Part shown: positions 1 through 7,587 of the stretch, one piece after another
Position numbering within the stretch: the stretch's first letter is position 1
Layout of the letters: every line of letters begins with the position of its first letter
NCBI GenBank assembly: GCA_937915765.1
Contig: CALGHE010000080.1
Location: 1-64,000 of the forward strand
Source of the DNA: an uncultured Bacteroidales bacterium
Lineage (GTDB): Bacteria > Bacteroidota > Bacteroidia > Bacteroidales > Paludibacteraceae
DNA length: 64,000 nt
Reading direction: 5' to 3'
Position numbers and translations under genes: made by a program
Notes under the pieces: generated by a model
Told to the model about the DNA's origin: nothing
What the model saw: only the letters and a program-made list of their open reading frames with translations
Databases searched by the model: none

Positions 1-2
1 CC

Positions 3-953
3 GTTGAGGTCAACGTTCTGCAGGGCGAGCGCGAGATGGCAGCATACAACAAGAGCCTCGGCCGCTTCCACCTGGACGGCATCGCTCCCGCACGCCGCGG
101 CGTTCCCCAGATCGAAGTCACCTTCGACATCGACGCAAACGGCATCGTAAACGTCAGCGCCAAGGATATGGGCACCGGCAAGGAACAGTCCATCCAGATC
201 AAGTCCTCTTCCGGCCTCACCGACGCCGAGATCGACAAGCTGGTCAAGGAAGCCGAAGCCAACGCCGCTGAGGACAAGAAGAAGCAGGAAGAAGTGAAAG
301 CATCGGAAGAATATCAAGCGATGCTGAAAGCCGACCATGAATTCTTCGTAGAAGTAGATAAGACTTATGAAAAGGTATTCATGGACAACAAGGACACTTA
401 TTGGGGCCCATTGATGCTCATCAGCTTGACATCTTATCTGACCGACGACCAAAAGGCTACTTACGAAGCTTTCAGCCAGGAAGCCAAGGATTCACGCTAT
501 GGTCAAATGGTAAAGAACGAATTGTATCCGGCAGGAAAGGAAGGAACCAAAGTACCTGATTTCAGTGTAATGGACAATGAAGGCAAGGCTATCTCGTTGG
601 CCGAGTTGTGCAAGGACAAGAAATACATCTTGATTGACTTCTGGGCTTCCTGGTGCAACCCATGCCGCAAGGAAATTCCGAACTTGAAGAAACTTTATGC
701 CCAATATGCCGACAAAGGTTTCCAAATCATCAGCATCTCCATCGACAAAAAGAAAGCTGATTGGGAAAAGGCCTTGAAAGAAGAACAACTGGTATGGCCC
801 AACTATTTGGACAACGGTGATGTAGCTGCTACCTATAAGGTAAAGATGATTCCTACCATGTATCTGATTGATACCAATGGCATCATGGTTGGTGAAAACT
901 TAAGAGGTGAAGCTTTGTCTGCTAAATTAGCGGAGCTGCTCAAGCAAGAATGA
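3..953 (+). CDS. DnaK C-terminal fragment joined in frame to TlpA-like thioredoxin (partial; probable chimera)
   Basis: The frame is open to the left edge (codons begin at base 3), so the start is missing. The first ~92 codons match the DnaK substrate-binding domain: VLQGERE, then the GIPPAPRG-type segment (here [13 protein letters not shown]) and [13 protein letters not shown]. After about base 290 the protein turns into the C-terminal ~215 residues of a TlpA/ResA-type thiol-disulfide oxidoreductase: [27 protein letters not shown] with the CxxC redox pair, and the cis-Pro segment [11 protein letters not shown]. The DnaK part uses G/C-ending codons (GC visibly much higher), while the TlpA part has Bacteroidetes-like codons. 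The TlpA half lacks its usual N-terminal signal and DUF4369-like region. The join falls in a Lys/Glu-rich low-complexity stretch (KKKQEE). I infer an assembly chimera or terminal recombination rather than a functional fusion. Each half is identified with high confidence; the joined gene is doubtful. Confidence 0.6.
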   Translation, partial: VEVNVLQGEREMAAYNKSLGRFHLDGIAPARRGVPQIEVTFDIDANGIVNVSAKDMGTGKEQSIQIKSSSGLTDAEIDKLVKEAEANAAEDKKKQEEVKASEEYQAMLKADHEFFVEVDKTYEKVFMDNKDTYWGPLMLISLTSYLTDDQKATYEAFSQEAKDSRYGQMVKNELYPAGKEGTKVPDFSVMDNEGKAISLAELCKDKKYILIDFWASWCNPCRKEIPNLKKLYAQYADKGFQIISISIDKKKADWEKALKEEQLVWPNYLDNGDVAATYKVKMIPTMYLIDTNGIMVGENLRGEALSAKLAELLKQE

Positions 954-968
954 CAAATAAACCAAACA

Positions 969-1004
969 AAAAAGAGAGAAAGTTTTAAACTTTCTCTCTT
1001 TTTT
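969..1004. terminator. Bidirectional hairpin terminator between TlpA-like CDS and tRNA-Leu
   Basis: A near-perfect inverted repeat, AAGAGAGAAAGTTT with AAACTTTCTCTCTT, has a tiny loop and is flanked by A and T runs. It follows the TlpA stop and also lies just 3' of the tRNA on the opposite strand, so it can end both transcripts. Confidence 0.85.
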
Positions 1005-1005
1005 G

Positions 1006-1089
1006 TACCCAGACCCGGGGTCGAACCGGGATGGAAGTGAATCCACTGGTGTTTGAGACCAGCGCGTCTACCGATTCCGCCATCTGGGC
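1006..1089 (-). tRNA. tRNA-Leu (anticodon CAA)
   Basis: The minus strand folds as a class II tRNA. The acceptor arm GCCCAGA pairs with TCTGGGT (G1-U72 wobble). The D arm is typical, the anticodon stem CTGGT/ACCAG holds loop CTCAAAC (anticodon CAA, reads UUG), there is a long variable arm, and the T arm reads CCCGGTTCGACCCCGGG. The 3' CCA is not encoded. A consensus promoter lies just upstream. Confidence 0.95.
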
Positions 1090-1120
1090 AAGAGAGCAAT
1101 GCTTCTCCTTTTTTGCGGTG

Positions 1121-1150
1121 CAAAGATATGCACATTTTTTTTCAAATCAA
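1121..1150 (-). promoter_or_regulatory. Promoter for tRNA-Leu
   Basis: On the minus strand TTG (1150-1148), 19 bases and TATCTTTG (1128-1121) match the Bacteroidetes -33/-7 consensus. The predicted start lies about 25 bases before the mature tRNA. Confidence 0.75.
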
Positions 1151-1216
1151 AGAAATTGAAGATTTTTTTAATAAAAAAATCATAACACCAATTCTTTCAA
1201 CACTTTAGCTCACTCT

Positions 1217-2191
1217 TTAGATGTCCTGCTTTGTACATTTGAAATATTTATCCAGCACAAGAAGCGATATAAGGTCTTCCCTCTTTTCGTCCTTAAACTG
1301 TTCTACATACTCATGCGCATTTTTTATTATGGCTTCTGCCTCTTCTTCGTGCTCTATATAATATTTCATGCGCTCCTCCAAGTCAGAAAAGTCCGGCTTC
1401 ACCTCTACATAGTGGTAGTTAGGTATGAGCCTGCCCTCCATAAACCATGTTTCGCACGTAGGCTTCGGCATCACTGCCAACGAGTTGGACGACATGACCC
1501 ATTTCAAATTGCTTGCCACGTCATTGCCTTCGAGAGCCATTATGAACTTATAGTCCAAGTGCTGCGATATAGTCATCTTCTCGGCCTTCCATTCTGGCTT
1601 GACCGCCTTTCTGCTCACGTCTCCGACATCTACCATAGGGTGACCGAAAAACATCTCCATAAATCTCACTCTGTTTTCCTTCTTTCCTATCTTGCCCATG
1701 AATATGGCACGGTTGCTCTTCTCCGAAAAACGTTTCTTGTCTTTCACGAAGATGAAATGCCTCACCTTGTCCAACTTGAGCAGCACCGAGTTCTGATTAT
1801 TGTCTGTCAGAGGACGGCTTTTTACCACTCCCGGACATTCTGGCACGAATGTTATGTCTCCCGGTAAAAAGTGCCATCTAAGCTTTTTGTCAAACCATCT
1901 TGTGTATATGTAACTGTCAAAAAAGTAAACCTTAGGACTTTCTATCTTATGTTCTCCTATTATTTTTGCATTTTTTATGAGTTCCTTTTCCGGCAACGAC
2001 AATTTATTGTAGTAATCAACCCTATCTTTTATATATTCGTAATCAGGTCTGTTCTTGCACTCTTCAAGCGCTTTTTCTAGCTTTGCCCTGTAAAACGATG
2101 TCGGCACAAGTGTCCGAGCGTAATTCTTAACAAAATAGCCTATTTTTCTATTCTTACCACTATTTAACTTATAAAGAATCTTATTTATCAT
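1217..2191 (-). CDS. GT90-family (LpsA/CAP10-like) glycosyltransferase
   Basis: The predicted 324-residue protein resembles the Glyco_transf_90 / lipopolysaccharide core LpsA family. The family-typical C-terminal block is clear: YKFIMALEGNDVASNLKWVMSS, followed by ETWFMEGRLIPNYHYVEV, which in this family form the nucleotide-sugar pocket. Earlier landmarks are WHFLPGDITFVPECP and RAIFMGKIGKKENR. I chose the Met at 2191 because the 15 residues preceding it in the longer frame (MLSGEVCVYK...) do not look like family sequence. There is no signal peptide, so a cytoplasmic or membrane-peripheral enzyme is expected, probably adding a sugar to lipopolysaccharide or capsule. The acceptor and donor cannot be told. 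The gene stands alone: tRNA-Leu lies downstream and a repeat-rich gap upstream. Confidence 0.8.
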   Translation of the reverse strand: MINKILYKLNSGKNRKIGYFVKNYARTLVPTSFYRAKLEKALEECKNRPDYEYIKDRVDYYNKLSLPEKELIKNAKIIGEHKIESPKVYFFDSYIYTRWFDKKLRWHFLPGDITFVPECPGVVKSRPLTDNNQNSVLLKLDKVRHFIFVKDKKRFSEKSNRAIFMGKIGKKENRVRFMEMFFGHPMVDVGDVSRKAVKPEWKAEKMTISQHLDYKFIMALEGNDVASNLKWVMSSNSLAVMPKPTCETWFMEGRLIPNYHYVEVKPDFSDLEERMKYYIEHEEEAEAIIKNAHEYVEQFKDEKREDLISLLVLDKYFKCTKQDI

Positions 2192-2313
2192 ACAAATCAA
2201 ATTTACTTTATAAACGCAAACCTCTCCGGAAAGCATTTCAATTCTATTATGTGTTTAAACTCTTTACACAAACTTTTACAAATCTAATTTTAAAATTCCA
2301 TGCTATTCTGAAA

Positions 2314-2337
2314 CCTAATTTGTAGAAGTTGCCTTTA
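2314..2337. repeat. Type-2 repeat end (GGCAACTTC type)
   Basis: CCTAATTTGTAGAAGTTGCC followed by TTTA matches right-hand ends at 45183-45203 and 48446-48466. No clear left partner is visible, so this is a solo or decayed end in the gap upstream of the GT90 gene. I see no gene in 2192-2650; a minus-strand frame there has no family features. Confidence 0.6.
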
Positions 2338-2520
2338 TTCAAGAAAAATTTGCAAGCCATGCTTCCATTAAAGAAAAACATCTGACTATAAAATAACCCA
2401 GGCTTAAAAATAATTCCAAAATGTTCTGCAAAAATAACTATATATACCAAAAAAAATCCTTTTTAGGATAATTTTTTTATACAATGTTCTGATTTTTTAT
2501 CCTTTTAGTAATGACTATAT

Positions 2521-2547
2521 CGAACTAATTTATAAAGTTGCCCTAAA
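2521..2547. repeat. Type-2 repeat end
   Basis: CGAACTAATTTATAAAGTTG followed by CCCTAAA resembles the right end at 45178-45203 (CGACCTAATTTGCAGAAGTTG then CCTAAA), with the same orientation as the copy at 2314. Confidence 0.55.
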
Positions 2548-2550
2548 AAA

Positions 2551-2593
2551 TATAAAAAAAATATGGCGAACTAATAAAATAAGCTCGCCATAT
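2551..2593 (-). terminator. Terminator for the propeller-like lipoprotein gene
   Basis: ATATGGCGA (2561-2569) and TCGCCATAT (2585-2593) form a 9-bp stem. On the minus strand it is followed by a T-rich run (the A-rich plus-strand stretch 2546-2560). Confidence 0.75.
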
Positions 2594-2610
2594 TCCTTTT
2601 AATTACAAAT

Positions 2611-2635
2611 GGTGAATTTATAGAACTCACCTTAA
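2611..2635. repeat. Type-1 repeat end (GTGAGTTCTATAAATTCA type)
   Basis: GAATTTATAGAACTCACCTT preceded by GGT. The preceding bases (TTTTAATTAcAAAT) are shared with the copy at 38863-38899, so homology extends about 36 bases inward from the end. Confidence 0.75.
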
Positions 2636-2650
2636 AACTTAAACCGCTAA

Positions 2651-3799
2651 TTACTTCTCTTTTGCCACGAAGATTCCGGATGTTGTTATGTCCAGATTCA
2701 TAGCATCTGAATCTATAAAATTTATATTTTGCTTTTCTCTCCACAGCAACGGCTTGTTCTTCACATCTCCAGCTTCATAACCAACCACATAAACAACCCC
2801 ATCCTTGACGAAAATTGAACTTGCATGAGTATCCACTTTTCCGTCAGACAAAGGATTGATAACAGCATCTTTAACCGTCATTTTGTCTTCCTTTAAAGTG
2901 CTTTTCCAGTAACAAGCCTTTCTGGCCTCTTTTCCTGCCACATAGAAAACGCCATTCTCTACAAACGCGGCTCTCGCCTCTGTTCCGTTCTCTCCGAGCG
3001 TAAGCGAATGACCTCTTCGGTTTATCCACTGTTTAGCAATGAACTTTCTGGCGTTGTTATCTGTCTCAACTCCGCACACTATGAAAGATGAGCCGTCTGA
3101 CGTTGCAGATATACCGTTGGCAGATGTAGGGTTATTCTTGTTATTAACCTTTGTTCCGCCTATCATGAAGGCGTTTTTTGAAATGTTAGACTCCTTTCCT
3201 TGCCAATAGTACACTATGTCATCATAATCCTGAGTCAGCCCGAATCCTGCTACATAGATATTATCATCCTCATCAACAAAAATAGAGTTTGCGCGTCTTC
3301 CTCCGCTCAGTTCAATCGGCGATCCGTCAACCCAGCACATCGGAATGTCACCCAAAAGGGAACCGTAATGCCCGCAAGCGTAAACACGTCCGTTTCTAAC
3401 ATAAATGGAACTCACAGCCGTACCCTGCGGCAAAGGTATCTCTTCGCCATTTTTCCAGTAAACAGCAGCATTGTTAGAAACCCCTCCCACGTAAACATCA
3501 TCACCGTCAACGAACATAGAATAAGCATAAGCGTCATATTCAGGGTCAGATAAAACCTTTATTGAGTCTTTATGCCAATATGCAGCAATATAATTCCCGT
3601 TCTCTTTATTCAAATCCTTATAGTATAAAGAGACATAAATATCATGTTTTGAATAATCTACTACTTTTTTTGTTGTATCTTCACCGTCTCCTCCGTTTTT
3701 TACCGAACCATCATCTTCACCACACGAAACAAAACCTAAAAAAAGCGAACTAAAAAACAAGACATTCAAAACTTTAAAAAAAATACATCTCATAAACAA
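2651..3799 (-). CDS. Lipoprotein with repeated propeller-like blades
   Basis: This 382-residue protein has a hydrophobic signal ending in FLGFVSCGEDDG, a lipobox with Cys followed by an acidic spacer, typical of surface-exported Bacteroidetes lipoproteins. The rest is built from about seven repeats of the form (S)IFVxxGxVYVAGxxxxxAxYWKxG (for example SMFVDGDDVYVGG, SIYVRNGRVYACG, SIFVDEDDNIYVAG, SIFVKDGVVYVVG), which suggests a beta-propeller. No catalytic signature is visible, so no function is assigned. The start could also be the Met two codons in (3793). It is monocistronic, with its own hairpin terminator downstream and repeat elements upstream. Confidence 0.75.
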   Translation of the reverse strand: MFMRCIFFKVLNVLFFSSLFLGFVSCGEDDGSVKNGGDGEDTTKKVVDYSKHDIYVSLYYKDLNKENGNYIAAYWHKDSIKVLSDPEYDAYAYSMFVDGDDVYVGGVSNNAAVYWKNGEEIPLPQGTAVSSIYVRNGRVYACGHYGSLLGDIPMCWVDGSPIELSGGRRANSIFVDEDDNIYVAGFGLTQDYDDIVYYWQGKESNISKNAFMIGGTKVNNKNNPTSANGISATSDGSSFIVCGVETDNNARKFIAKQWINRRGHSLTLGENGTEARAAFVENGVFYVAGKEARKACYWKSTLKEDKMTVKDAVINPLSDGKVDTHASSIFVKDGVVYVVGYEAGDVKNKPLLWREKQNINFIDSDAMNLDITTSGIFVAKEK

Positions 3800-3817
3800 T
3801 CATATTTCGTTAAAATA

Positions 3818-3873
3818 TAAGGCAACCTTTATAAGCAAAATTTGCAATTTTTAAATGCTTATGAAAGCCACCA
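3818..3873. repeat. Short type-2 inverted-repeat element
   Basis: AAGGCAACCTTTATAAGCA near 3821 and TGCTTATGAAAGCCACC (3856-3872) form an imperfect inverted repeat around an AT-rich loop. The plan matches the element at 30044-30099. It sits just upstream of the lipoprotein gene start. Confidence 0.5.
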
Positions 3874-3965
3874 CGTGAATTTTGTCCGCTAAAGTAATAA
3901 TTATTTCATAAAATAAACCTTGAATATGTATTTTTTTTAAACTAAGCGCTATTTTTTTTATTACA

Positions 3966-4058
3966 GAAAGTTTCTATAAATTAGGGAGCGATAATTTTGA
4001 AAATAATTTTGCTTAGGTTTATTATATTCGCGAGGGAGCAGTGCGGGCATCATTACTA
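3966..4058. repeat. Degenerate repeat fragment, partly inverted relative to the neighbouring MITE
   Basis: AGTTTCTATAAATTAGGGAG (3969-3988) looks like a type-2 left end. GGGAGCAGTGCGGGCA (4035-4050) is the reverse complement of the interior TGCCCGCACTGCT segment found in the 51958-52157 element. No gene is visible in 3800-4294; the gap is almost wholly repeat material. Confidence 0.5.
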
Positions 4059-4080
4059 AGTGAATATGAACAAGATAAGT

Positions 4081-4283
4081 AAAGTGAGTTCTATAAATTC
4101 ATCGCTTATAATTAAGAAAATATAAATCAAGTGGGTGAACTTTTCGCACTTTTTAATTTCTTTCGGCAACTTGCTGTTTGTGAGTCGGTCGCAGTGCCCG
4201 CGCTGCTCCTTCCTTTCGCTCGGCAATCTGCTCGAAATAAACTAAAAAATTCCTCGAAATGAATTTATAGAACCCGCCTTAAA
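4081..4283 (+). mobile_element. MITE-like element, long copy A
   Basis: About 200 bp are bounded by AAAGTGAGTTCTATAAATTC (4081-4100) and the inverted end GAATTTATAGAACCCGCCTT (4261-4280). The interior is near-identical to 51958-52157, including ATATAAATCAAG, AACTTGCTGTTTGT, AGTCGGTC, CAGTGCCCGC and CAATCTGCTCGAAATAAA in the same order. It has no coding capacity. It ends about 12 bases before the kinase start codon and so must affect the leader of that gene. Confidence 0.8.
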
Positions 4284-4294
4284 ATTGTCCGCAA

Positions 4295-4837
4295 ATGAAA
4301 ATCGCAGTGATAGGATATAGTGGTTCAGGAAAATCGACGCTCAGCAGAAAGTTGGGCGAAATATATGGCTTGCCGGTTCTGCATATAGATACAGTAGAAT
4401 TTAAGCCAAACTGGGTGATTCGCAGTCTTCCGGAAAAACAGAGTATGATTGCAGAGTTCCTTTCGCATAACGACTCGTGGGTCATCGACGGCAACTATGG
4501 CAAACTTCTTTTTTGGGAACGTATGGAGCAGGCGGACAAAATCATCATGATGCGGTTCAGCAGACTGCAATCCTTTTTGAGGGTCATCCGACGTTACCAA
4601 ACGTACAAAGGCAAAAGCAACCGCCCCGACATGGCTAAAGGTTGCCATGAAAAGCTTGATTTAAATTTTATATGGAGGGTAGTGTACGGCGGACGAAAAA
4701 AAGAGTTGCGCGACCGCTACCAAAAGGTCATCGACCTCTATTCTCAAAAAACTATTCACCTAAACACCCAAAAGCAAATTGACGCTTTCTGGAAAGATGA
4801 GGAGCAAGCAAGGCTGTTCTCATCACTATATCTCTAA
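4295..4837 (+). CDS. P-loop nucleotide kinase-like protein (FlaR/AAA_17 type)
   Basis: The 180-residue protein starts MKIAVIGYSGSGKSTLSRKL, a Walker A GxxGxGKS at residues 7-14, followed by HIDTVEFKPNW, WVIDGNYG and a basic helix RVIRRYQTYKGKSRPD. This arrangement is the small adenylate-kinase-like family often named DNA topology modulation protein FlaR. The phosphorylated substrate is unknown, and the family name is a historical label rather than evidence for a topology role. The start directly follows a MITE-like element, so the native promoter may be replaced or lie inside the element. Confidence 0.75.
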   Translation: MKIAVIGYSGSGKSTLSRKLGEIYGLPVLHIDTVEFKPNWVIRSLPEKQSMIAEFLSHNDSWVIDGNYGKLLFWERMEQADKIIMMRFSRLQSFLRVIRRYQTYKGKSNRPDMAKGCHEKLDLNFIWRVVYGGRKKELRDRYQKVIDLYSQKTIHLNTQKQIDAFWKDEEQARLFSSLYL

Positions 4838-4883
4838 ATGAAAAGAGCCGATACTAAAATCCTTTTTTTTGATTTTTAACTTT

Positions 4884-4911
4884 TTGTTTACCTAAAATTC
4901 ATTTATCTTTG
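4884..4911 (+). promoter_or_regulatory. Promoter for manC
   Basis: TTG (4884-4886), 17 bases, TATCTTTG (4904-4911), about 80 bases before the manC start. Spacing is slightly shorter than the usual 19. Confidence 0.55.
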
Positions 4912-4997
4912 CTGAGCAAAGTAAAATTTGCCGGCAATCTTTTTTGCCTAATAAACATTAAACAAAATATAACTAATATAAAAAACTGTTTTACTTT

Positions 4998-6077
4998 ATG
5001 AAAAACAATTTTTGCGTAATTATGGCTGGCGGTGTAGGCAGTCGGTTCTGGCCTTTCAGCACTAACGAAAGACCTAAGCAGTTTCTTGACTTGTTCGGAA
5101 TGGGGCGCACTTTGCTGCAAATGACTTTTGACCGATTCAAAAGAATCATGCCGGTGGAAAATATTTACATAGCTTCTAACACTCTTTATAAAGACTTGAT
5201 TCTTGAGCAGTTGCCAGAAATTACTGAAAATCAGGTGCTTCTTGAGCCTGCTCGACGCAACACGGCTCCGTGTATCTGCTATGCTGTGAACAAAATAATG
5301 GCTCTGAACGAAAACGCTAACATAGTGGTTTCGCCTTCTGACCACCTTATTTTGAAAGAGGACGAGTTTGTGGAAATTGTGAAACGCGGACTTAATTTTA
5401 CTGAAAATAATGATTGCCTCCTCACTCTTGGTATTAAACCAAGCCGCCCGGAAACAGGTTACGGTTATATCCAAGTGGACGGAAACGACGGCAAGAAAGA
5501 TTTCTATAAAGTTAAAACTTTCACTGAAAAGCCTAATTTGGAGCTTGCAAAGGTGTTCTTGGAAAGCGGCGAGTTCTTGTGGAACTCGGGCATGTTCTTG
5601 TGGAACGGAAAAACTATTTCTGAGGCGTTCGACCTTTACGCAATAGAGATGTCTAATAAATTCAAGTCCGGAAAAGAATTTTACAATACAGACAAAGAGC
5701 AAGATTTTATAAATAACATCTATCAGTCTTGCACAAATCTCTCTATAGACTACGCAATTCTCGAAAAGGCTAAAAACGTGCACGTGATAGCTGCCGAATT
5801 TGGATGGTCCGACCTTGGCACATGGGGCTCTTTATACGAACTTTCGAACAAGGACGAAAATAACAACGTCACACTGAAAGGAAAGTCTCTGCTTTACGAA
5901 AGCAAAAACAACATAATAGCTATTCCTGAAGGTAAACTCGCTGTTGTGCAGGGTCTTGACGATTATATCATAGCGCAAGCTGACAACGCTCTGCTCATTT
6001 GCCAGAAGTCTGAAGAGCAGAGAATCAGACAGTTTGTAAACGATACAAAAGTGAAGATAGGAGAGGAGTACATATAG
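4998..6077 (+). CDS. manC: Mannose-1-phosphate guanylyltransferase
   Basis: The enzyme converts mannose 1-phosphate and GTP to GDP-mannose, feeding LPS, capsule and GDP-fucose synthesis in the cytoplasm. The 359-residue protein begins with the nucleotidyltransferase signature VIMAGGVGSRFWPFST and has the FxEKP-type metal/substrate motif (VKTFTEKPN), LWNSGMFLWNG, and the late block AEFGWSDLGTWGSLYE, all diagnostic for this family. Length fits the short Bacteroidetes form that lacks the C-terminal phosphomannose isomerase domain. It has its own promoter upstream and a strong terminator downstream, so it is a single-gene unit. Confidence 0.95.
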   Translation: MKNNFCVIMAGGVGSRFWPFSTNERPKQFLDLFGMGRTLLQMTFDRFKRIMPVENIYIASNTLYKDLILEQLPEITENQVLLEPARRNTAPCICYAVNKIMALNENANIVVSPSDHLILKEDEFVEIVKRGLNFTENNDCLLTLGIKPSRPETGYGYIQVDGNDGKKDFYKVKTFTEKPNLELAKVFLESGEFLWNSGMFLWNGKTISEAFDLYAIEMSNKFKSGKEFYNTDKEQDFINNIYQSCTNLSIDYAILEKAKNVHVIAAEFGWSDLGTWGSLYELSNKDENNNVTLKGKSLLYESKNNIIAIPEGKLAVVQGLDDYIIAQADNALLICQKSEEQRIRQFVNDTKVKIGEEYI

Positions 6078-6097
6078 TTTTAATCTCCTTTAAAATA

Positions 6098-6134
6098 AAA
6101 ATGCTGAGTGTTAAAAACACTCAGCATTTTTTTA
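6098..6134. terminator. Bidirectional terminator between manC and nhaD
   Basis: AAAATGCTGAGTGTT (6098-6112) pairs with AACACTCAGCATTTT around AAA, flanked by A and T runs. It serves the convergent genes manC and nhaD. Confidence 0.9.
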
Positions 6135-6156
6135 TTTTCCTTACTTAAGGTTATTT

Positions 6157-7587
6157 CTAAAATCCTAAGGCCGGAAATAAAATTTCTTCCTGCAATATGA
6201 AGAACAAAGCTCCGCCCAAATACCCTAACAGAGCAAGCAACGATATGTTTTTGAAATACCAGCCGAAACTTACCTTTTCAAGACCCATCACAACAACTCC
6301 TGCTGCAGAGCCTATTATGAGCATAGAGCCTCCGACACCTGCGCAATATGTAAGGAACATCCAGAACGTTCCGTCCTGAGTGTAAGGAAGCATTTCAGCC
6401 GTAGCTCCAATTGTAGGAATTATGTCATACATACCCATCGCTCCAGCCACAAGAGGCACATTGTCAACAACAGAAGACAAAGCCCCTATTATTATGTTTA
6501 TCACATAGATATTGCCCACTTTTTCATCCAAAAATACAGAAAGACTGTCTAATATTCCGGCGCATTTCAAAGCGGAAACACTCATCAATATCCCCATGAA
6601 GAAGAGGATAGTAACAAAGTCAACTCTTCCTAACACGTTAGAAATACGCGCTTTGCATGACTCCGGAACATGAACCTTCTTGCAATACAATATTTCAGTG
6701 TATATCCACACAACACCAAGACCTAAAAGTATCCCTATAAAAGGAGGCAGATGAGTTATTGACTTGAATATAGGAACGAAGATCAAACTGCCTACACCAA
6801 GCGCGAATATAATTTTCTGCTCTTTCTTTGTTATTATTTCAGAGGCCTTTATATGATTGCTTGCCAAATTAGTTTCTTTAGAAACCCTCGATGTTATTTC
6901 TCCTTTCAACAGTCTGGAAACTATGAATACAGGTATCAAGGTTGATATAATAGAAGGTATTATCAAATTAGGTATAAGACCTCCGGTCGTCACATTTCCG
7001 TTCACCCAAAGCATTATGGTTGTAACGTCTCCTATAGGCGAGAACGCTCCGCCGCTGTTAGCTGCTATTATTATAACTGAGGCGAAAAGCCATCTCTCTT
7101 TATAGTTGGAGATAAGCTTTCTGAGGAGCATAACCATAACTATGGAAGTTGTCAGGTTGTCCAGTATTGCAGACATTATAAATGTGATTCCGGATAAAAT
7201 CCAAAGCAGCTTCTTTTTATTTTTTGTGTTTATCCTGTCCGTTATTATAGAGAAACCTCCGTGAATATCTATAATCTCCACTATGGTCATGGCGCCCATA
7301 AGGAAGAACAGAATTTCGGCAACATCTCCTACAGACTCTATTATCTGAACTTTTGTCACAAAAGAAACTATTCCTTCTTCCTGACTTGCAAACGAACTTG
7401 CTTTTTTTGATAAATATTCTAAAAACTCTTCTGAAGACGGAAGAATTTCAGGCGCATAAAATATGTACGCCGTCCATAGCGTTGAACAAAGTATCAACGC
7501 AGAAGCTGCTTTGTTTACTTTCAGCGGATGTTCCAAGGCGATTGCAGCATAACCTATAAGGAACATAGCCACCATTAATACGACCAT
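6157..7587 (-). CDS. nhaD: Na+/H+ antiporter, NhaD family
   Basis: This 476-residue polytopic membrane protein belongs to the IT superfamily. NhaD hallmarks are the early GYAAIALEHPLKVNKAASAL segment, FFLMGAMTIVEIIDIHGGF, SAILDNLTTSIVMVML, AANSGGAFSPIGDVTTIMLW and the C-terminal SSVVDNVPLVAGAMGMYD. Acidic and polar residues in the two discontinuous DN(L/V)T/P helices form the ion path in this family. It would export Na+ in exchange for H+ at the inner membrane. The gene is transcribed away from the AT-rich region at 7588-8107 and converges on manC. Confidence 0.93.
   Translation of the reverse strand: MVVLMVAMFLIGYAAIALEHPLKVNKAASALILCSTLWTAYIFYAPEILPSSEEFLEYLSKKASSFASQEEGIVSFVTKVQIIESVGDVAEILFFLMGAMTIVEIIDIHGGFSIITDRINTKNKKKLLWILSGITFIMSAILDNLTTSIVMVMLLRKLISNYKERWLFASVIIIAANSGGAFSPIGDVTTIMLWVNGNVTTGGLIPNLIIPSIISTLIPVFIVSRLLKGEITSRVSKETNLASNHIKASEIITKKEQKIIFALGVGSLIFVPIFKSITHLPPFIGILLGLGVVWIYTEILYCKKVHVPESCKARISNVLGRVDFVTILFFMGILMSVSALKCAGILDSLSVFLDEKVGNIYVINIIIGALSSVVDNVPLVAGAMGMYDIIPTIGATAEMLPYTQDGTFWMFLTYCAGVGGSMLIIGSAAGVVVMGLEKVSFGWYFKNISLLALLGYLGGALFFILQEEILFPALGF

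Noticed and set aside
833..1135. A 100-codon minus-strand frame across the tRNA-Leu region
   Set aside because: It covers the tRNA gene and terminator; translation reflects the tRNA sequence.
2247..2450. A 67-codon minus-strand frame upstream of the GT90 gene
   Set aside because: It runs across a repeat end, has no start signal or similarity, and its composition is that of AT-rich intergenic DNA.
4899..5783. A 294-codon antisense frame opposite manC
   Set aside because: It has no recognisable domain and overlaps a certain gene throughout.
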